DNA of 64,000 bases. Source: Opacimonas sp014872805. Lineage in GTDB: Bacteria > Pseudomonadota > Gammaproteobacteria > Enterobacterales > Alteromonadaceae. The notes under the pieces are model-generated. The model did no database searches. It worked only from the letters and a program-made list of their open reading frames with translations, and was not told the origin of the DNA. Below are positions 1 through 7,434 of the stretch, in pieces (position 1 is the stretch's first letter; each line of letters opens with the position of its first letter). The position numbers and the translations under genes were made by a program. The stretch is taken from the NCBI GenBank assembly GCA_014872805.1, contig WKFN01000015.1, forward strand, positions 1-64,000, given 5' to 3'.

Positions 1-42
1 TAGTGTGGGGCTTCCCCATGTGAGAGTAGCACATCGCCAAGC
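1..42 (+). rRNA. rrf: 5S ribosomal RNA, 3' end only
   Basis: The first 42 bases match the conserved 3' third of bacterial 5S rRNA: the GTGTGGGG...CCCCATG helix, then GAGAGTAG and a terminal GCC-AAGC close to the E. coli ending. The 5' part lies outside the window, so this is the distal end of an rRNA operon reading into it. A terminator follows at once and no distal tRNA gene is visible. Confidence 0.93.
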
Positions 43-58
43 TCCTAATAAAACAACT

Positions 59-85
59 CTCAGCCTTGCGGCTGGGGGTTTTTTA
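59..85 (+). terminator. rRNA operon rho-independent terminator
   Basis: A 7-bp stem (59-65 with 70-76, including one G-T wobble) closes a TTGC loop and runs into a T-rich stretch at 79-84. It lies 17 bases after the 5S 3' end, where an rrn operon terminator is expected. Confidence 0.88.
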
Positions 86-218
86 TTATGTCCGGAAATT
101 TATGCGACAGAAGAAACAAGAGCTAAATTGTCAACGGATGAGGCTTTTCCGACGGATATTTACAAAGCATTTGCTTCAGCTAACGAGATTTGTAACTGAC
201 TTAATTCTTTTATAATGA

Positions 219-662
219 TGTTACGAAACCACGCCTGTTCCTCTTTTCTATCATTTCTATAGTGCCATAGCATTTGATGATAAATTGTTAGCAGGGCATG
301 TTGCAGAAGACATCGGAAAAGCGGTATCCCCTATGTTTGAACAACCTGATCGCTTTATCAATAAAACGGTTGGCATTCAAACTGATGCACTGACACTCGC
401 GCAGATGAGTCAAATTATCGCAGAAGAGCTTGGTGTAACCGTAAATTATATACCGGTAGATGCGGATACATTCAGCAGTTTTCCGTTTGATGGAGCACAA
501 GAAATTGGGAATAATTTCCAATATTTTCGAGATTTTAATGAAGTTTTTCTCAGCTTGCGTAGTAAGTCGCTCATGCATGAGTTGAATCCTGAAGCAATAA
601 GCTTCCGAGAATACGTCAGAACAAATAAAGACCTCATTAAAACCATCATGAATAGCGCTTAG
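219..662 (+). pseudogene. NmrA-like NAD(P)-binding protein, C-terminal relic
   Basis: After a stop at 216-218 the frame stays open to a TAG at 660-662. It encodes a segment resembling the C-terminal part of NmrA/HSCARG-like atypical short-chain dehydrogenases: a VAEDIGKAV segment, a hydrophilic FINKTVGIQTD stretch, an AQMSQIIAEELGVTVNY helix-strand and a long C-terminal tail. The N-terminal Rossmann domain with its glycine-rich nucleotide motif, which makes up more than half of these proteins, is absent. There is no convincing ribosome-binding site; the first usable start would be TTG at 285. I read it as a 5'-truncated pseudogene left beside the rRNA operon. The family call rests on motif resemblance and is moderate. 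The 130 bases between the terminator and this relic hold no recognisable gene. Confidence 0.6.
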
Positions 663-677
663 TTTCTAAGCGCTTTC
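654..677. terminator. Hairpin at the convergent gene ends
   Basis: A perfect 9-bp inverted repeat, AGCGCTTAG and CTAAGCGCT with a TTT loop, spans 654-674 and is followed on the + strand by TTCTTCT. It contains the stop codons of both convergent frames (TAG at 660-662 on + and TAA at 661-659 on -). The tail is only moderately T-rich, so termination is plausible for the + strand and not shown for the - strand. Confidence 0.5.
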
Positions 678-1195
678 TTCTCAAGATATTGCTGTTGCTT
701 CGCTTGCATCGTATAAAGCTTTTCCATCAAATCTGGATTGTTTGATACGAGCTCTTCTGCATACGCCAGCGAGGCTTCTTTATCTCGCTGCACCAAAAAC
801 TCAACTTCTTCCCATGTTGGATATGGTTTACCAGATGAGAGCGCATCTTGTGTTTCTAGAGACATACGTTGCAGCAAGTATTGCGGATAACAACGAGTTT
901 CTTTAATTCGACTACCGACGCGCGCTTCTTTGCGACAACGCATCTTGAACTGTTCTTGGTCAGCAATGGCGTTAAATGTTTCGTAAAAGTCGAGCTCAGC
1001 GAGCATCGCTTCACGTTTAAAATATAGTAACGGCACCTTGCTTCTCACATCAATACGTTCAATGTCATTATTTAATATTTGTTGTTTGGTTTCTTCCGGT
1101 GCAACGTACTCTTTGCTTATATCTGTGGTGTCAGCATACCCAAAACTACTTAAGGCGAGAGAACCAATTAAGAGGGTTAATTTAAATAGTTTCAT
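659..1195 (-). CDS. Secreted protein of unknown function
   Basis: A 178-residue protein starting at ATG 1195, chosen because an AGGA box lies about seven bases upstream; a longer frame begins at 1213 but without such a site. Residues 1-21 form a typical Sec signal peptide (Lys-rich start, hydrophobic LTLLIGSLALSSFGYA core), so the product is probably periplasmic. The mature part is charged and probably helical. It has two Cys residues near its middle (in MRCRKEA and ETRCYPQ) that could form a disulfide, and a Gln/Lys-rich C-terminus that may be coiled coil. I do not recognise a family. It is convergent with the NmrA relic and shares 4 bp with it. Confidence 0.75.
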   Translation of the reverse strand: MKLFKLTLLIGSLALSSFGYADTTDISKEYVAPEETKQQILNNDIERIDVRSKVPLLYFKREAMLAELDFYETFNAIADQEQFKMRCRKEARVGSRIKETRCYPQYLLQRMSLETQDALSSGKPYPTWEEVEFLVQRDKEASLAYAEELVSNNPDLMEKLYTMQAKQQQYLEKKALRN

Positions 1196-1287
1196 AGTGC
1201 ATTCCTTTCTCATGACAAATTAATCTACACACAAAATATGGCATAGGAAAATGTTTCCTGCCGATGATAAGTGTAAATTTTTGTAAT

Positions 1288-2049
1288 TTATGGACACAAT
1301 TTTTGTTTTAGTCTCTCGATGGATTTATTCGTTGCTTGTCGGTTTTTCCAATATGCATAAATTTGTTGGGAGAGTCGGCGCAAGCGATGTGACTGACTAT
1401 GTTGTTTACGTGTAGTACCAATATCACTGTCATATGCCATGTCTTGATGGATGGCAAACGGGAGTAGAGCATAGATATCAATGTTATGCTCCCAAGTGTG
1501 TTGCAACTGCGAATCTACAGGCCGTCCGAATGGTTGCGTACTAGTGAGTAATTTAGCAGCACCAGCGCGTGAAATAGCATAGCCCGCACAACCAGTTAAC
1601 GGTTTCTTGTGAATGACAAGCTCTAATGCCTCGGCGATAAAATGTCGAAACACGATTGGTCTACTACGGTTTTGATAAGGTGCGAGTTTTATCAAATCCC
1701 AAGCAAAAGACAGTGTCGTTAAGGCCTCAATCACCGATGGTAAATGTGCCGATACAGATATATCGTCTTCCACCACGATGCCGAAAGGGTGTCCACTATC
1801 GATAACGGCTTGCCAAGCTTTACGATGACTGGCAAAACAACCGATTTCACCCAATGAAAGAGGACGGTGATATTGATGGCGATTTAATGATGAACAGTAC
1901 AGCGCATCGATTTCAGTATCGTTTAGGTGAGCACCATATACTGCGTTTAATCGCTGCACGTCTAACCCATATTCGGCAAAGCGTGCGTGGGTATTTTGCC
2001 AGCGTATTTGGCTGTCGGCTAAATTAATAACGAAGATGGGTATTGACAT
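1288..2049 (-). CDS. Glycosyltransferase family 25 protein
   Basis: A 253-residue cytoplasmic or membrane-peripheral sugar transferase of the GT25 (LgtB/LpsA-like) family, which usually adds galactose or related sugars to lipooligosaccharide. Support: the N-terminal PIFVINLADSQIRW strand followed by an arginine helix, the LSLGEIGCFASHRKAW signature (about residues 62-77), and the acidic GIVVEDDIS metal/nucleotide-sugar site near residue 90. A GCAGYAISRAGAAKLL segment also matches the family pattern. No membrane segment is visible. It is transcribed divergently from the GH97 gene across 142 bp that contain the 14-bp palindrome. It stands alone, not in an LPS cluster, so its acceptor is unknown. 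Confidence 0.85.
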   Translation of the reverse strand: MSIPIFVINLADSQIRWQNTHARFAEYGLDVQRLNAVYGAHLNDTEIDALYCSSLNRHQYHRPLSLGEIGCFASHRKAWQAVIDSGHPFGIVVEDDISVSAHLPSVIEALTTLSFAWDLIKLAPYQNRSRPIVFRHFIAEALELVIHKKPLTGCAGYAISRAGAAKLLTSTQPFGRPVDSQLQHTWEHNIDIYALLPFAIHQDMAYDSDIGTTRKQHSQSHRLRRLSQQIYAYWKNRQATNKSIERLKQKLCP

Positions 2050-2113
2050 GTTTAGGACTCGAACCTTTTTAATCAGTATATCGTGCTTGAATTAGATGCT
2101 CCATAAAAAACAG

Positions 2114-2127
2114 CTTAATCGATTAAG
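2114..2127. promoter_or_regulatory. Palindromic operator candidate upstream of GH97
   Basis: CTTAATCGATTAAG is a perfect 14-bp palindrome with a central CG, the symmetry typical of LacI-family operators. A copy with one central mismatch sits upstream of the TonB-dependent receptor gene at 10491-10504. Its centre is about 58 bp upstream of the transcription start predicted from the promoter candidate at 2144-2172. Confidence 0.6.
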
Positions 2128-2143
2128 GTTTTCTTGTAATACG

Positions 2144-2172
2144 TTGTGTTAATGTTAACATCAAGTTAAATT
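2144..2172 (+). promoter_or_regulatory. Candidate promoter of the GH97 gene
   Basis: A weak sigma-70-like pair: TTGTGT at 2144-2149 and TAAATT at 2167-2172, with 17 bp between them. The spacer and -10 overlap the imperfect inverted repeat TTAAC-N5-GTTAA (2155-2169), which could itself be an operator. Both boxes match the consensus only partly. Confidence 0.35.
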
Positions 2173-2191
2173 TGCAAAATTGGATGTACGT

Positions 2192-4255
2192 ATGAAACTC
2201 TTCTTAAGCCTCCTTGCCTGTTGCGTGTGGTTCAGTCATGCGACAACGGTCAGCGTGAGCTCACCGGATAAAAATATTGTATTTTCTTTTACGGATGAGA
2301 ATACGCTCGCTCAATACACCATCGACTACAAACAAGAACGGTTGATCAGACACTCAAAACTAGGATTTACTTTTGAGCAATCTTATCCTTGGTATCGCGA
2401 TTTTAAAGTTGAGGAAGTCAGCCGTCAGCAACACGATACTATATGGGAACAACCCTGGGGGGCAAAGCGTTTTATTCGTGATCATCACAATGAATTATTG
2501 GTTCGCTTTACCAATACCGTACAACCTGATGTGCAGTTTGATGTACGAGTGCGTGTATTTAACGATGGTGTCGGCTTTCGTTATGAATACAACGGCGCAG
2601 AAGACGTCAATATCACTCGTGAGCTAACCGAGTTTTGGTTCGCGGACTCGCATAAAGCAGATGCATATTGGATCCCGGGTCAAATGCGCGAACGCTATGA
2701 GTATTTGTATCGTTCAACGCCAATGCAACAAGTGGAAGGGGTTGTGCATACGCCATTTACGGTTGTCTATGAGAACGGCACCCACGTTGCGGTACATGAA
2801 GCGGCCTTGCTTGATTTTGCGGGAATGAGCTTAGAGAAAGCTCAGCAAGGGCGCTTTTTTGCTAATTTAGCGCCGCGTTCAGATGGTCTTGCCGTCGTTA
2901 AACAAGGTGCGTGGACTTCTCCTTGGCGGACTTATATCATTGGTAACAATGCGCCTGATTTGGCAAACTCGTATTTGACCTTGAACCTCAATGAACCCAA
3001 TGCGTTAGGCGAGGATTTGAGCTGGATTGAGCCGGGCAAATACATTGGTATCTGGTGGTGCATGCATATCGATGTATGCTCTTGGGGCAGTGGTGATAAG
3101 CATGGTGCGACCACTGAGCGTTCCTTGCAGTACATGGATTTTGCTGCAAAATATGGCTTTGATGGCGTATTGATTGAAGGTTGGAACGAAGGTTGGGACG
3201 GCGACTGGATTGCGAATTCTGAGCTGTTTGATTTTACCAAGCCATATCCTGATTTTGATATTAATAAAGTGTCCCAGTACGCTTTAGATAAAGGCATTCG
3301 CTTGATTGGCCACCATGAAACTTCAGGTGGCATCACGAACTATGAAACCCAGTGGGATAAAGCCTTCCCGTATTACGAAGCATTGGGGGTGCGCCAAATC
3401 AAAACGGGCTATGTCGCACATGGGCAAAACCTTAAACGCAAAGATGAAAATGGCATTATGCGTTATGAGTTCACCGATTCTCAGCATGTGATCAATCACA
3501 TGACGCGTAATATTCAAAAGGCCGCGAAGCACAAGATCTCTATCAACACACACGAAGCGGTCAAGCAGACAGGGCTACATCGCACCTACCCGAATTGGAT
3601 TGCCACAGAAAGTGCCCGTGGACAAGAATACAATGCTGGCTGGTCGACCCCCAATCCACCTGAGCACGAAGCGATGTTGATTTTTACGCGCATGTTGGCC
3701 GGTCCAATGGATTACACACCTGGGATATTTGATTTTGACTTTGTGCGAACTGGTGGTGGCACCGAAGAAGATGGTTTACACAAATATCGTCGTCCACACA
3801 GCACATTGGCTAAACAACTTGCCCAGTATGTGGTGTTTTACAGCCCGATTCAAATGGCCGCTGATATTCCTGCAAATTATCTCGAAAAGCCCGAAGCGTT
3901 TCAGTTTATTCTTGATGTACCGACAGACTGGGAAGACTCCATCGTGTTGCAAGGCGATGTCGCGGACTTTGCAGTGACTGCGCGTAAAGAAAAACAGCAT
4001 CGTCATTATTCAGGTAAAGATTGGTATTTGGGTGGTGTTACCGACGAGAATGCACGCAGCGTGACAGTTCCGTTGGATTTCTTAGATGAAGGTCAGCGCT
4101 ACGAAGCACATATCTATCGCGATGCTAAAGACACCGATTGGCGAGAAAATCCATATGGACTCACCGTTGAGAAGAAAACGGTCAGCGCCAAAGATAGCTT
4201 GACCGTTCGCATGGCAGAATCGGGCGGTTTTGCGGTGAGGTTTAAGGCGCTATAA
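2192..4255 (+). CDS. GH97 family glycoside hydrolase (SusB-like alpha-glucosidase)
   Basis: A 687-residue exported glycosidase. The start is ATG 2192 with GGA seven bases upstream; a TTG four codons earlier is less likely. Residues 1-18 are a signal peptide. GH97 order is visible: an N-terminal beta-sandwich domain, a central (beta/alpha)8 barrel with WIEPGKYIGIWWCMHI, DGVLIEGWNEGWDGDW and IGHHETSGGITNYE, and a C-terminal beta domain. Glutamates in INTHEAV (E455) and ATESARGQE (E473, E479) fall where SusB has its catalytic and calcium-binding Glu residues. The barrel strand carrying the Asp nucleophile in retaining GH97 alpha-galactosidases reads KTGYVA here, with Gly, as in the inverting SusB group. 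I infer an inverting alpha-glucosidase acting on oligosaccharides in the periplasm. It is convergent with the halogenases and shares an operator-like palindrome with the receptor gene. Confidence 0.93.
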   Translation: MKLFLSLLACCVWFSHATTVSVSSPDKNIVFSFTDENTLAQYTIDYKQERLIRHSKLGFTFEQSYPWYRDFKVEEVSRQQHDTIWEQPWGAKRFIRDHHNELLVRFTNTVQPDVQFDVRVRVFNDGVGFRYEYNGAEDVNITRELTEFWFADSHKADAYWIPGQMRERYEYLYRSTPMQQVEGVVHTPFTVVYENGTHVAVHEAALLDFAGMSLEKAQQGRFFANLAPRSDGLAVVKQGAWTSPWRTYIIGNNAPDLANSYLTLNLNEPNALGEDLSWIEPGKYIGIWWCMHIDVCSWGSGDKHGATTERSLQYMDFAAKYGFDGVLIEGWNEGWDGDWIANSELFDFTKPYPDFDINKVSQYALDKGIRLIGHHETSGGITNYETQWDKAFPYYEALGVRQIKTGYVAHGQNLKRKDENGIMRYEFTDSQHVINHMTRNIQKAAKHKISINTHEAVKQTGLHRTYPNWIATESARGQEYNAGWSTPNPPEHEAMLIFTRMLAGPMDYTPGIFDFDFVRTGGGTEEDGLHKYRRPHSTLAKQLAQYVVFYSPIQMAADIPANYLEKPEAFQFILDVPTDWEDSIVLQGDVADFAVTARKEKQHRHYSGKDWYLGGVTDENARSVTVPLDFLDEGQRYEAHIYRDAKDTDWRENPYGLTVEKKTVSAKDSLTVRMAESGGFAVRFKAL

Positions 4256-4289
4256 AGCGATATATTCTTCTATATAACCGTTTATTGAT

Positions 4290-4341
4290 GGCATTAAGGT
4301 TTGTATTTGAACGCATTACAAACCTGATAATGCCTCTTTTT
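4290..4341 (+). terminator. Strong terminator of the GH97 gene
   Basis: A 16-bp stem forms between GGCATTA-AGGTTTGTA (4290-4305) and TACAAACCT-ga-TAATGCC (4317-4334), interrupted only by a 2-base bulge, and is followed by TCTTTTT. It lies 35 bases after the GH97 stop. Its right arm is inside the 3' end of the convergent halogenase gene, whose stop codon sits at the loop edge. On the opposite strand no T-run follows, so it appears to act in one direction. Confidence 0.85.
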
Positions 4342-5815
4342 GTGTTTGAAAGTTCAACATACAGCCGGCAAAAAACGACTCCAACTCACGCTCGGCATAC
4401 TGACATCCAGTGCCGGGCTGTTTGCTTGAAAGAGGAGGGAATGTACCGTAACCCGCGAGCAAACAATGCCAAGACGTAGCCCCAAAGTGACTCGCGAGGT
4501 TTTGTCTGTGGATCTCTTGAGTCAAATCGCCTTTGCGGAACCATACATCTAATAATTTCAACAATGGCTCAGATAGGTTATTGTTATTGCGATTGTCTTT
4601 CCAATACTGAGAATCATTGCGTGTATTGAGTTTATAATGGGCCACAATATAATCGCGCACTCTATCAAATCGCTCGGTGATCGTCGCGTTGTAGTTATCT
4701 CGTTGCTGCGATGTAAAACTTCCTTTCTCGTATTCATCCATAAATATTTCGACACTGGTTTGCACCAAATGCAAAGCCGTCGCTTCTAAGGGTTCGATGA
4801 ATCCTTGAGATAAACCTAACCCAATACAGTTATGAGCCCAATGTTGTTCAACTTGCCCGACCCGCATGGCTAAATGACGTGCTTGTGCGTCCTCTCCGAG
4901 TCCTAGATGTCGTCTTAACTCGTCTTCGGCCTCTTCACTACTGATGTATTTGGATGAATATACGTAGCCGTTACCTGTGCGATGGGTCAGAGGGATTTGC
5001 CATGTCCAACCAGCGGACAGAGCAGTTGCTCGAGTCTCAACGGGTAAGTCACTCATCACTTCGGTTGGAAAGACAACCGCTGAATCGTTGAACAAATTAT
5101 CTGAAAAAGAATGAAACGGCACGCCTAATGTATCTTGCAGCAACATGGATTTAAAACCGGTGCAATCTATGAAAAAATCGCCAAAGATATCGTCGTGATC
5201 TTTACATGAAATGTGTTCAATGTTGCCATTTGCTTGGCTTATCACGGCTTTGACATTGGCTTGAATATGCTTCACGCCCAGTTTTTGTACGGCGTGTTCA
5301 GCCAAAAATTGACCGAGTAAACCAGAGTCAAAATGATATCCATATTCAATATTAAATGGAAAATGCGGAGGAGTCACCGGAGCGAGTTGGTAATTAGCCA
5401 ACCAGCCATTGAATAATAGTTTTTCTGGTGTGGTTTCCACATCCAGCCCCAAGCGACGGGTTAAACAATTGAGATAGAAAGCGCGTTCTGAAAACGTATC
5501 AAGCTGACTGATAAAAGGATGTGAATAACTTTCAATGCCTGACTCTGGAGACCAATCGACAAAGCGTATATTAGTCTTGTATGTCGCATGACAACGAGGC
5601 ATCCATTCCGATTCCGCAATGCCTAGATCTGAAAAAAAACGTTTTAGGGTTGGCGTCGAGCCCTCGCCAACCCCAATAATACCAATGTCAGGAGACTCGA
5701 CCAATGTCACATCAACTTTATCTCGCCAATGATGCGCCAAAAGACAGGCTGCCATCCAGCCGGCAGTTCCACCACCAACAATTACAAATTGTTGTTTGTT
5801 CGATGCAGTCTGCAT
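4316..5815 (-). CDS. Flavin-dependent tryptophan-type halogenase (second of pair)
   Basis: A 499-residue FADH2-dependent halogenase of the PrnA/RebH type. The FAD-binding GGGTAGW motif is at residues 14-20, the halogenase WxWxIP signature is W270-T-W-Q-I-P275, and the catalytic Lys matching PrnA K79 is K80 in HATYK. The catalytic Glu matching PrnA E346 is E344 in EPLEAT. The residue after it, Ser in PrnA and in the neighbouring paralogue, is Ala here. No signal peptide is present, so it is cytoplasmic, and it needs reduced flavin from a reductase not encoded nearby. Its ATG overlaps the upstream paralogue's stop (TAATG), implying translational coupling. Such genes beside carbohydrate TonB receptors have largely unknown substrates; tryptophan itself is not assured. 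Confidence 0.93.
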   Translation of the reverse strand: MQTASNKQQFVIVGGGTAGWMAACLLAHHWRDKVDVTLVESPDIGIIGVGEGSTPTLKRFFSDLGIAESEWMPRCHATYKTNIRFVDWSPESGIESYSHPFISQLDTFSERAFYLNCLTRRLGLDVETTPEKLLFNGWLANYQLAPVTPPHFPFNIEYGYHFDSGLLGQFLAEHAVQKLGVKHIQANVKAVISQANGNIEHISCKDHDDIFGDFFIDCTGFKSMLLQDTLGVPFHSFSDNLFNDSAVVFPTEVMSDLPVETRATALSAGWTWQIPLTHRTGNGYVYSSKYISSEEAEDELRRHLGLGEDAQARHLAMRVGQVEQHWAHNCIGLGLSQGFIEPLEATALHLVQTSVEIFMDEYEKGSFTSQQRDNYNATITERFDRVRDYIVAHYKLNTRNDSQYWKDNRNNNNLSEPLLKLLDVWFRKGDLTQEIHRQNLASHFGATSWHCLLAGYGTFPPLSSKQPGTGCQYAERELESFFAGCMLNFQTQKEALSGL

Positions 5816-7305
5816 TAGGCCGCTCCTAAAAAGGCTTTAATATAATCGTCATGCGGTAACATTTTTACCAGTGGTTGTTGCTTGGCAGCAAGTACTTTGT
5901 CTAAGGTTGCTTTGAGATCATCTATACTCATCGCGTTGGCCGCTGGGTGATAGTCTTGTGGGGTTAACCCTTGGCCATACATCACTTGGATCCAAGAGGC
6001 ATCACGGAAAATATCATGTTGGTCATTAAAGACTTCCCCGACCGATTTGAACAAGTCTATTTTGTGTTGCAGGCGCTCAGGTACCTCTAAATTACGCATG
6101 GCCTTCCAAAACTCACTGTCATCACGTTCAGTCACCTTATAGTGGAGGATGATAAAATCGCGAATGGTTTCATATTCAATCCGGCCTTCTTCATTAAAGG
6201 CTTCTACTGCACTAGCTTGGATCCCTTGGTGTGGGAAGAGTTTTAATAGGCGCACAATCGCCGATTGAATTAGGTGGATGGATGTCGATTCTAATGGCTC
6301 CAAGAACCCAGAGCTTAAACCGACGGCGATGACGTTTTTGTGCCATTGTTTGGTGGTGCGTCCGGTATTAAAACGGAGTTGTTTAGGGTCGGCTAAAGGC
6401 TTGGTATCTAAATTACCCATTAAATTTTGTAGTGCCGCTTCATCGGTAGTATGGGTTGTGCTATATACAATCCCGTTGCCATTGCGATGGGTTAACGGAA
6501 TACGCCATTGCCAGCCGTTATCGTGGGCAATAGAGCGCGTGTACGGCGCGGTCTTCTCATGCCTTTCGGTTGGCACGGCAAGCGCGCTGTTAGCGGGTAA
6601 CCAGTGTGACCAATCTTCGTAGGCTACGCCCAAAGTCTTTTGAATAAGCAGTGCGCGCGATCCAGTACAATCAACAAACAGGTCCGCGTCTAATTGACGA
6701 CCATCGGTCAATTGCACACCTGAGATATAGCCAGTGTCAGCGTCTTGTGCGACGTGTTCAATGATCCCTTCGTGGCGCAAGACACCGGATTTTTCTGCAA
6801 GGCCACGTAAAAACTTCCCGTACAGAGCTGAGTCAAAGTGATAGGCATAAGGCATCTCATAGACTGGGTTAGGCGTATTGATTTTGTTAAAGATGCCTTG
6901 TTTACAGGCTAGGTAGTTGAGGTCGTAGTCCCAGATAGAGCCTTGTGCGCCTTCTCGTTTTGCCCGCTCCCAATAATGTTGAAAGTTACAAAAGCCCAAG
7001 TTGGCCCCTGGGGCACCAAAGGTATGTAGGTAGCTTTCGCCTTTTACTCGCCAGTTTTCAAATTGGATGGCGAGTTTCATGGTGGCATGTGTTTCACGCA
7101 AAAACGCTTTTTCGTCTAAACCCAAAAATTTATTAAAGGTTTGAATGGGTGGGATCGTTGCTTCACCGACGCCGATGATACCAATTTCTTCAGATTCGAT
7201 AAGAGCGATTTGTACCTGCTGGCCGAGAACCTTACTCATCAGTGCGGCAGTCATCCAGCCTGCTGTACCACCACCCGCGATTAGGACTTTTTTGATTGCT
7301 TGCAT
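5815..7305 (-). CDS. Flavin-dependent tryptophan-type halogenase (first of pair)
   Basis: A 496-residue paralogue of the next gene. The start is ATG 7305, placed about ten bases after an AGG box; upstream starts at 7314 and 7353 would leave less room or add a hydrophobic leader before the Rossmann strand. GGGTAGW is at residues 11-17, catalytic Lys K77 is in HATMK, WQWRIP spans 265-270, and EPLEST carries the catalytic Glu E339 followed by the canonical Ser. All residues needed for hypohalous-acid chemistry (Lys-Glu pair, FAD site) are present. It is cytoplasmic by sequence. It lies downstream of the TonB receptor on the same strand, separated by an attenuator-like hairpin, so receptor transcription probably reads through at a reduced level. 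Substrate unknown; halogenation of a small indole-like molecule is only a family-based guess. Confidence 0.93.
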   Translation of the reverse strand: MQAIKKVLIAGGGTAGWMTAALMSKVLGQQVQIALIESEEIGIIGVGEATIPPIQTFNKFLGLDEKAFLRETHATMKLAIQFENWRVKGESYLHTFGAPGANLGFCNFQHYWERAKREGAQGSIWDYDLNYLACKQGIFNKINTPNPVYEMPYAYHFDSALYGKFLRGLAEKSGVLRHEGIIEHVAQDADTGYISGVQLTDGRQLDADLFVDCTGSRALLIQKTLGVAYEDWSHWLPANSALAVPTERHEKTAPYTRSIAHDNGWQWRIPLTHRNGNGIVYSTTHTTDEAALQNLMGNLDTKPLADPKQLRFNTGRTTKQWHKNVIAVGLSSGFLEPLESTSIHLIQSAIVRLLKLFPHQGIQASAVEAFNEEGRIEYETIRDFIILHYKVTERDDSEFWKAMRNLEVPERLQHKIDLFKSVGEVFNDQHDIFRDASWIQVMYGQGLTPQDYHPAANAMSIDDLKATLDKVLAAKQQPLVKMLPHDDYIKAFLGAA

Positions 7306-7360
7306 GAAACGCATACCTAAATATGTAATATAAAAAACTATACCGTAAAACATGCACGGT

Positions 7361-7403
7361 AAAAAGAAAAAGGTCTCTCTAGTCGAGACTAAAGAGACCT
7401 TTT
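7361..7403 (-). terminator. Terminator or attenuator between receptor and halogenases
   Basis: GGTCTCT (7372-7378) pairs perfectly with AGAGACC (7393-7399), extended by A/T pairs, with a possible inner AGTC/GACT hairpin. On the - strand the stem is followed by a T5 run and, after one base, another T5 run. It lies 32 bp past the receptor stop and 56 bp before the first halogenase start, so it probably ends most receptor transcripts and lets some continue. Confidence 0.75.
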
Positions 7404-7434
7404 GTGTTGCGTTGCTCTTACAACGTTAGCGTGT

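Noticed and set aside
5..199. A 64-codon frame starting in the 5S rRNA
   Set aside because: It runs through the rRNA end and terminator, has no ribosome site and is not a gene. Its last third is protein-like and was kept only as a remark.
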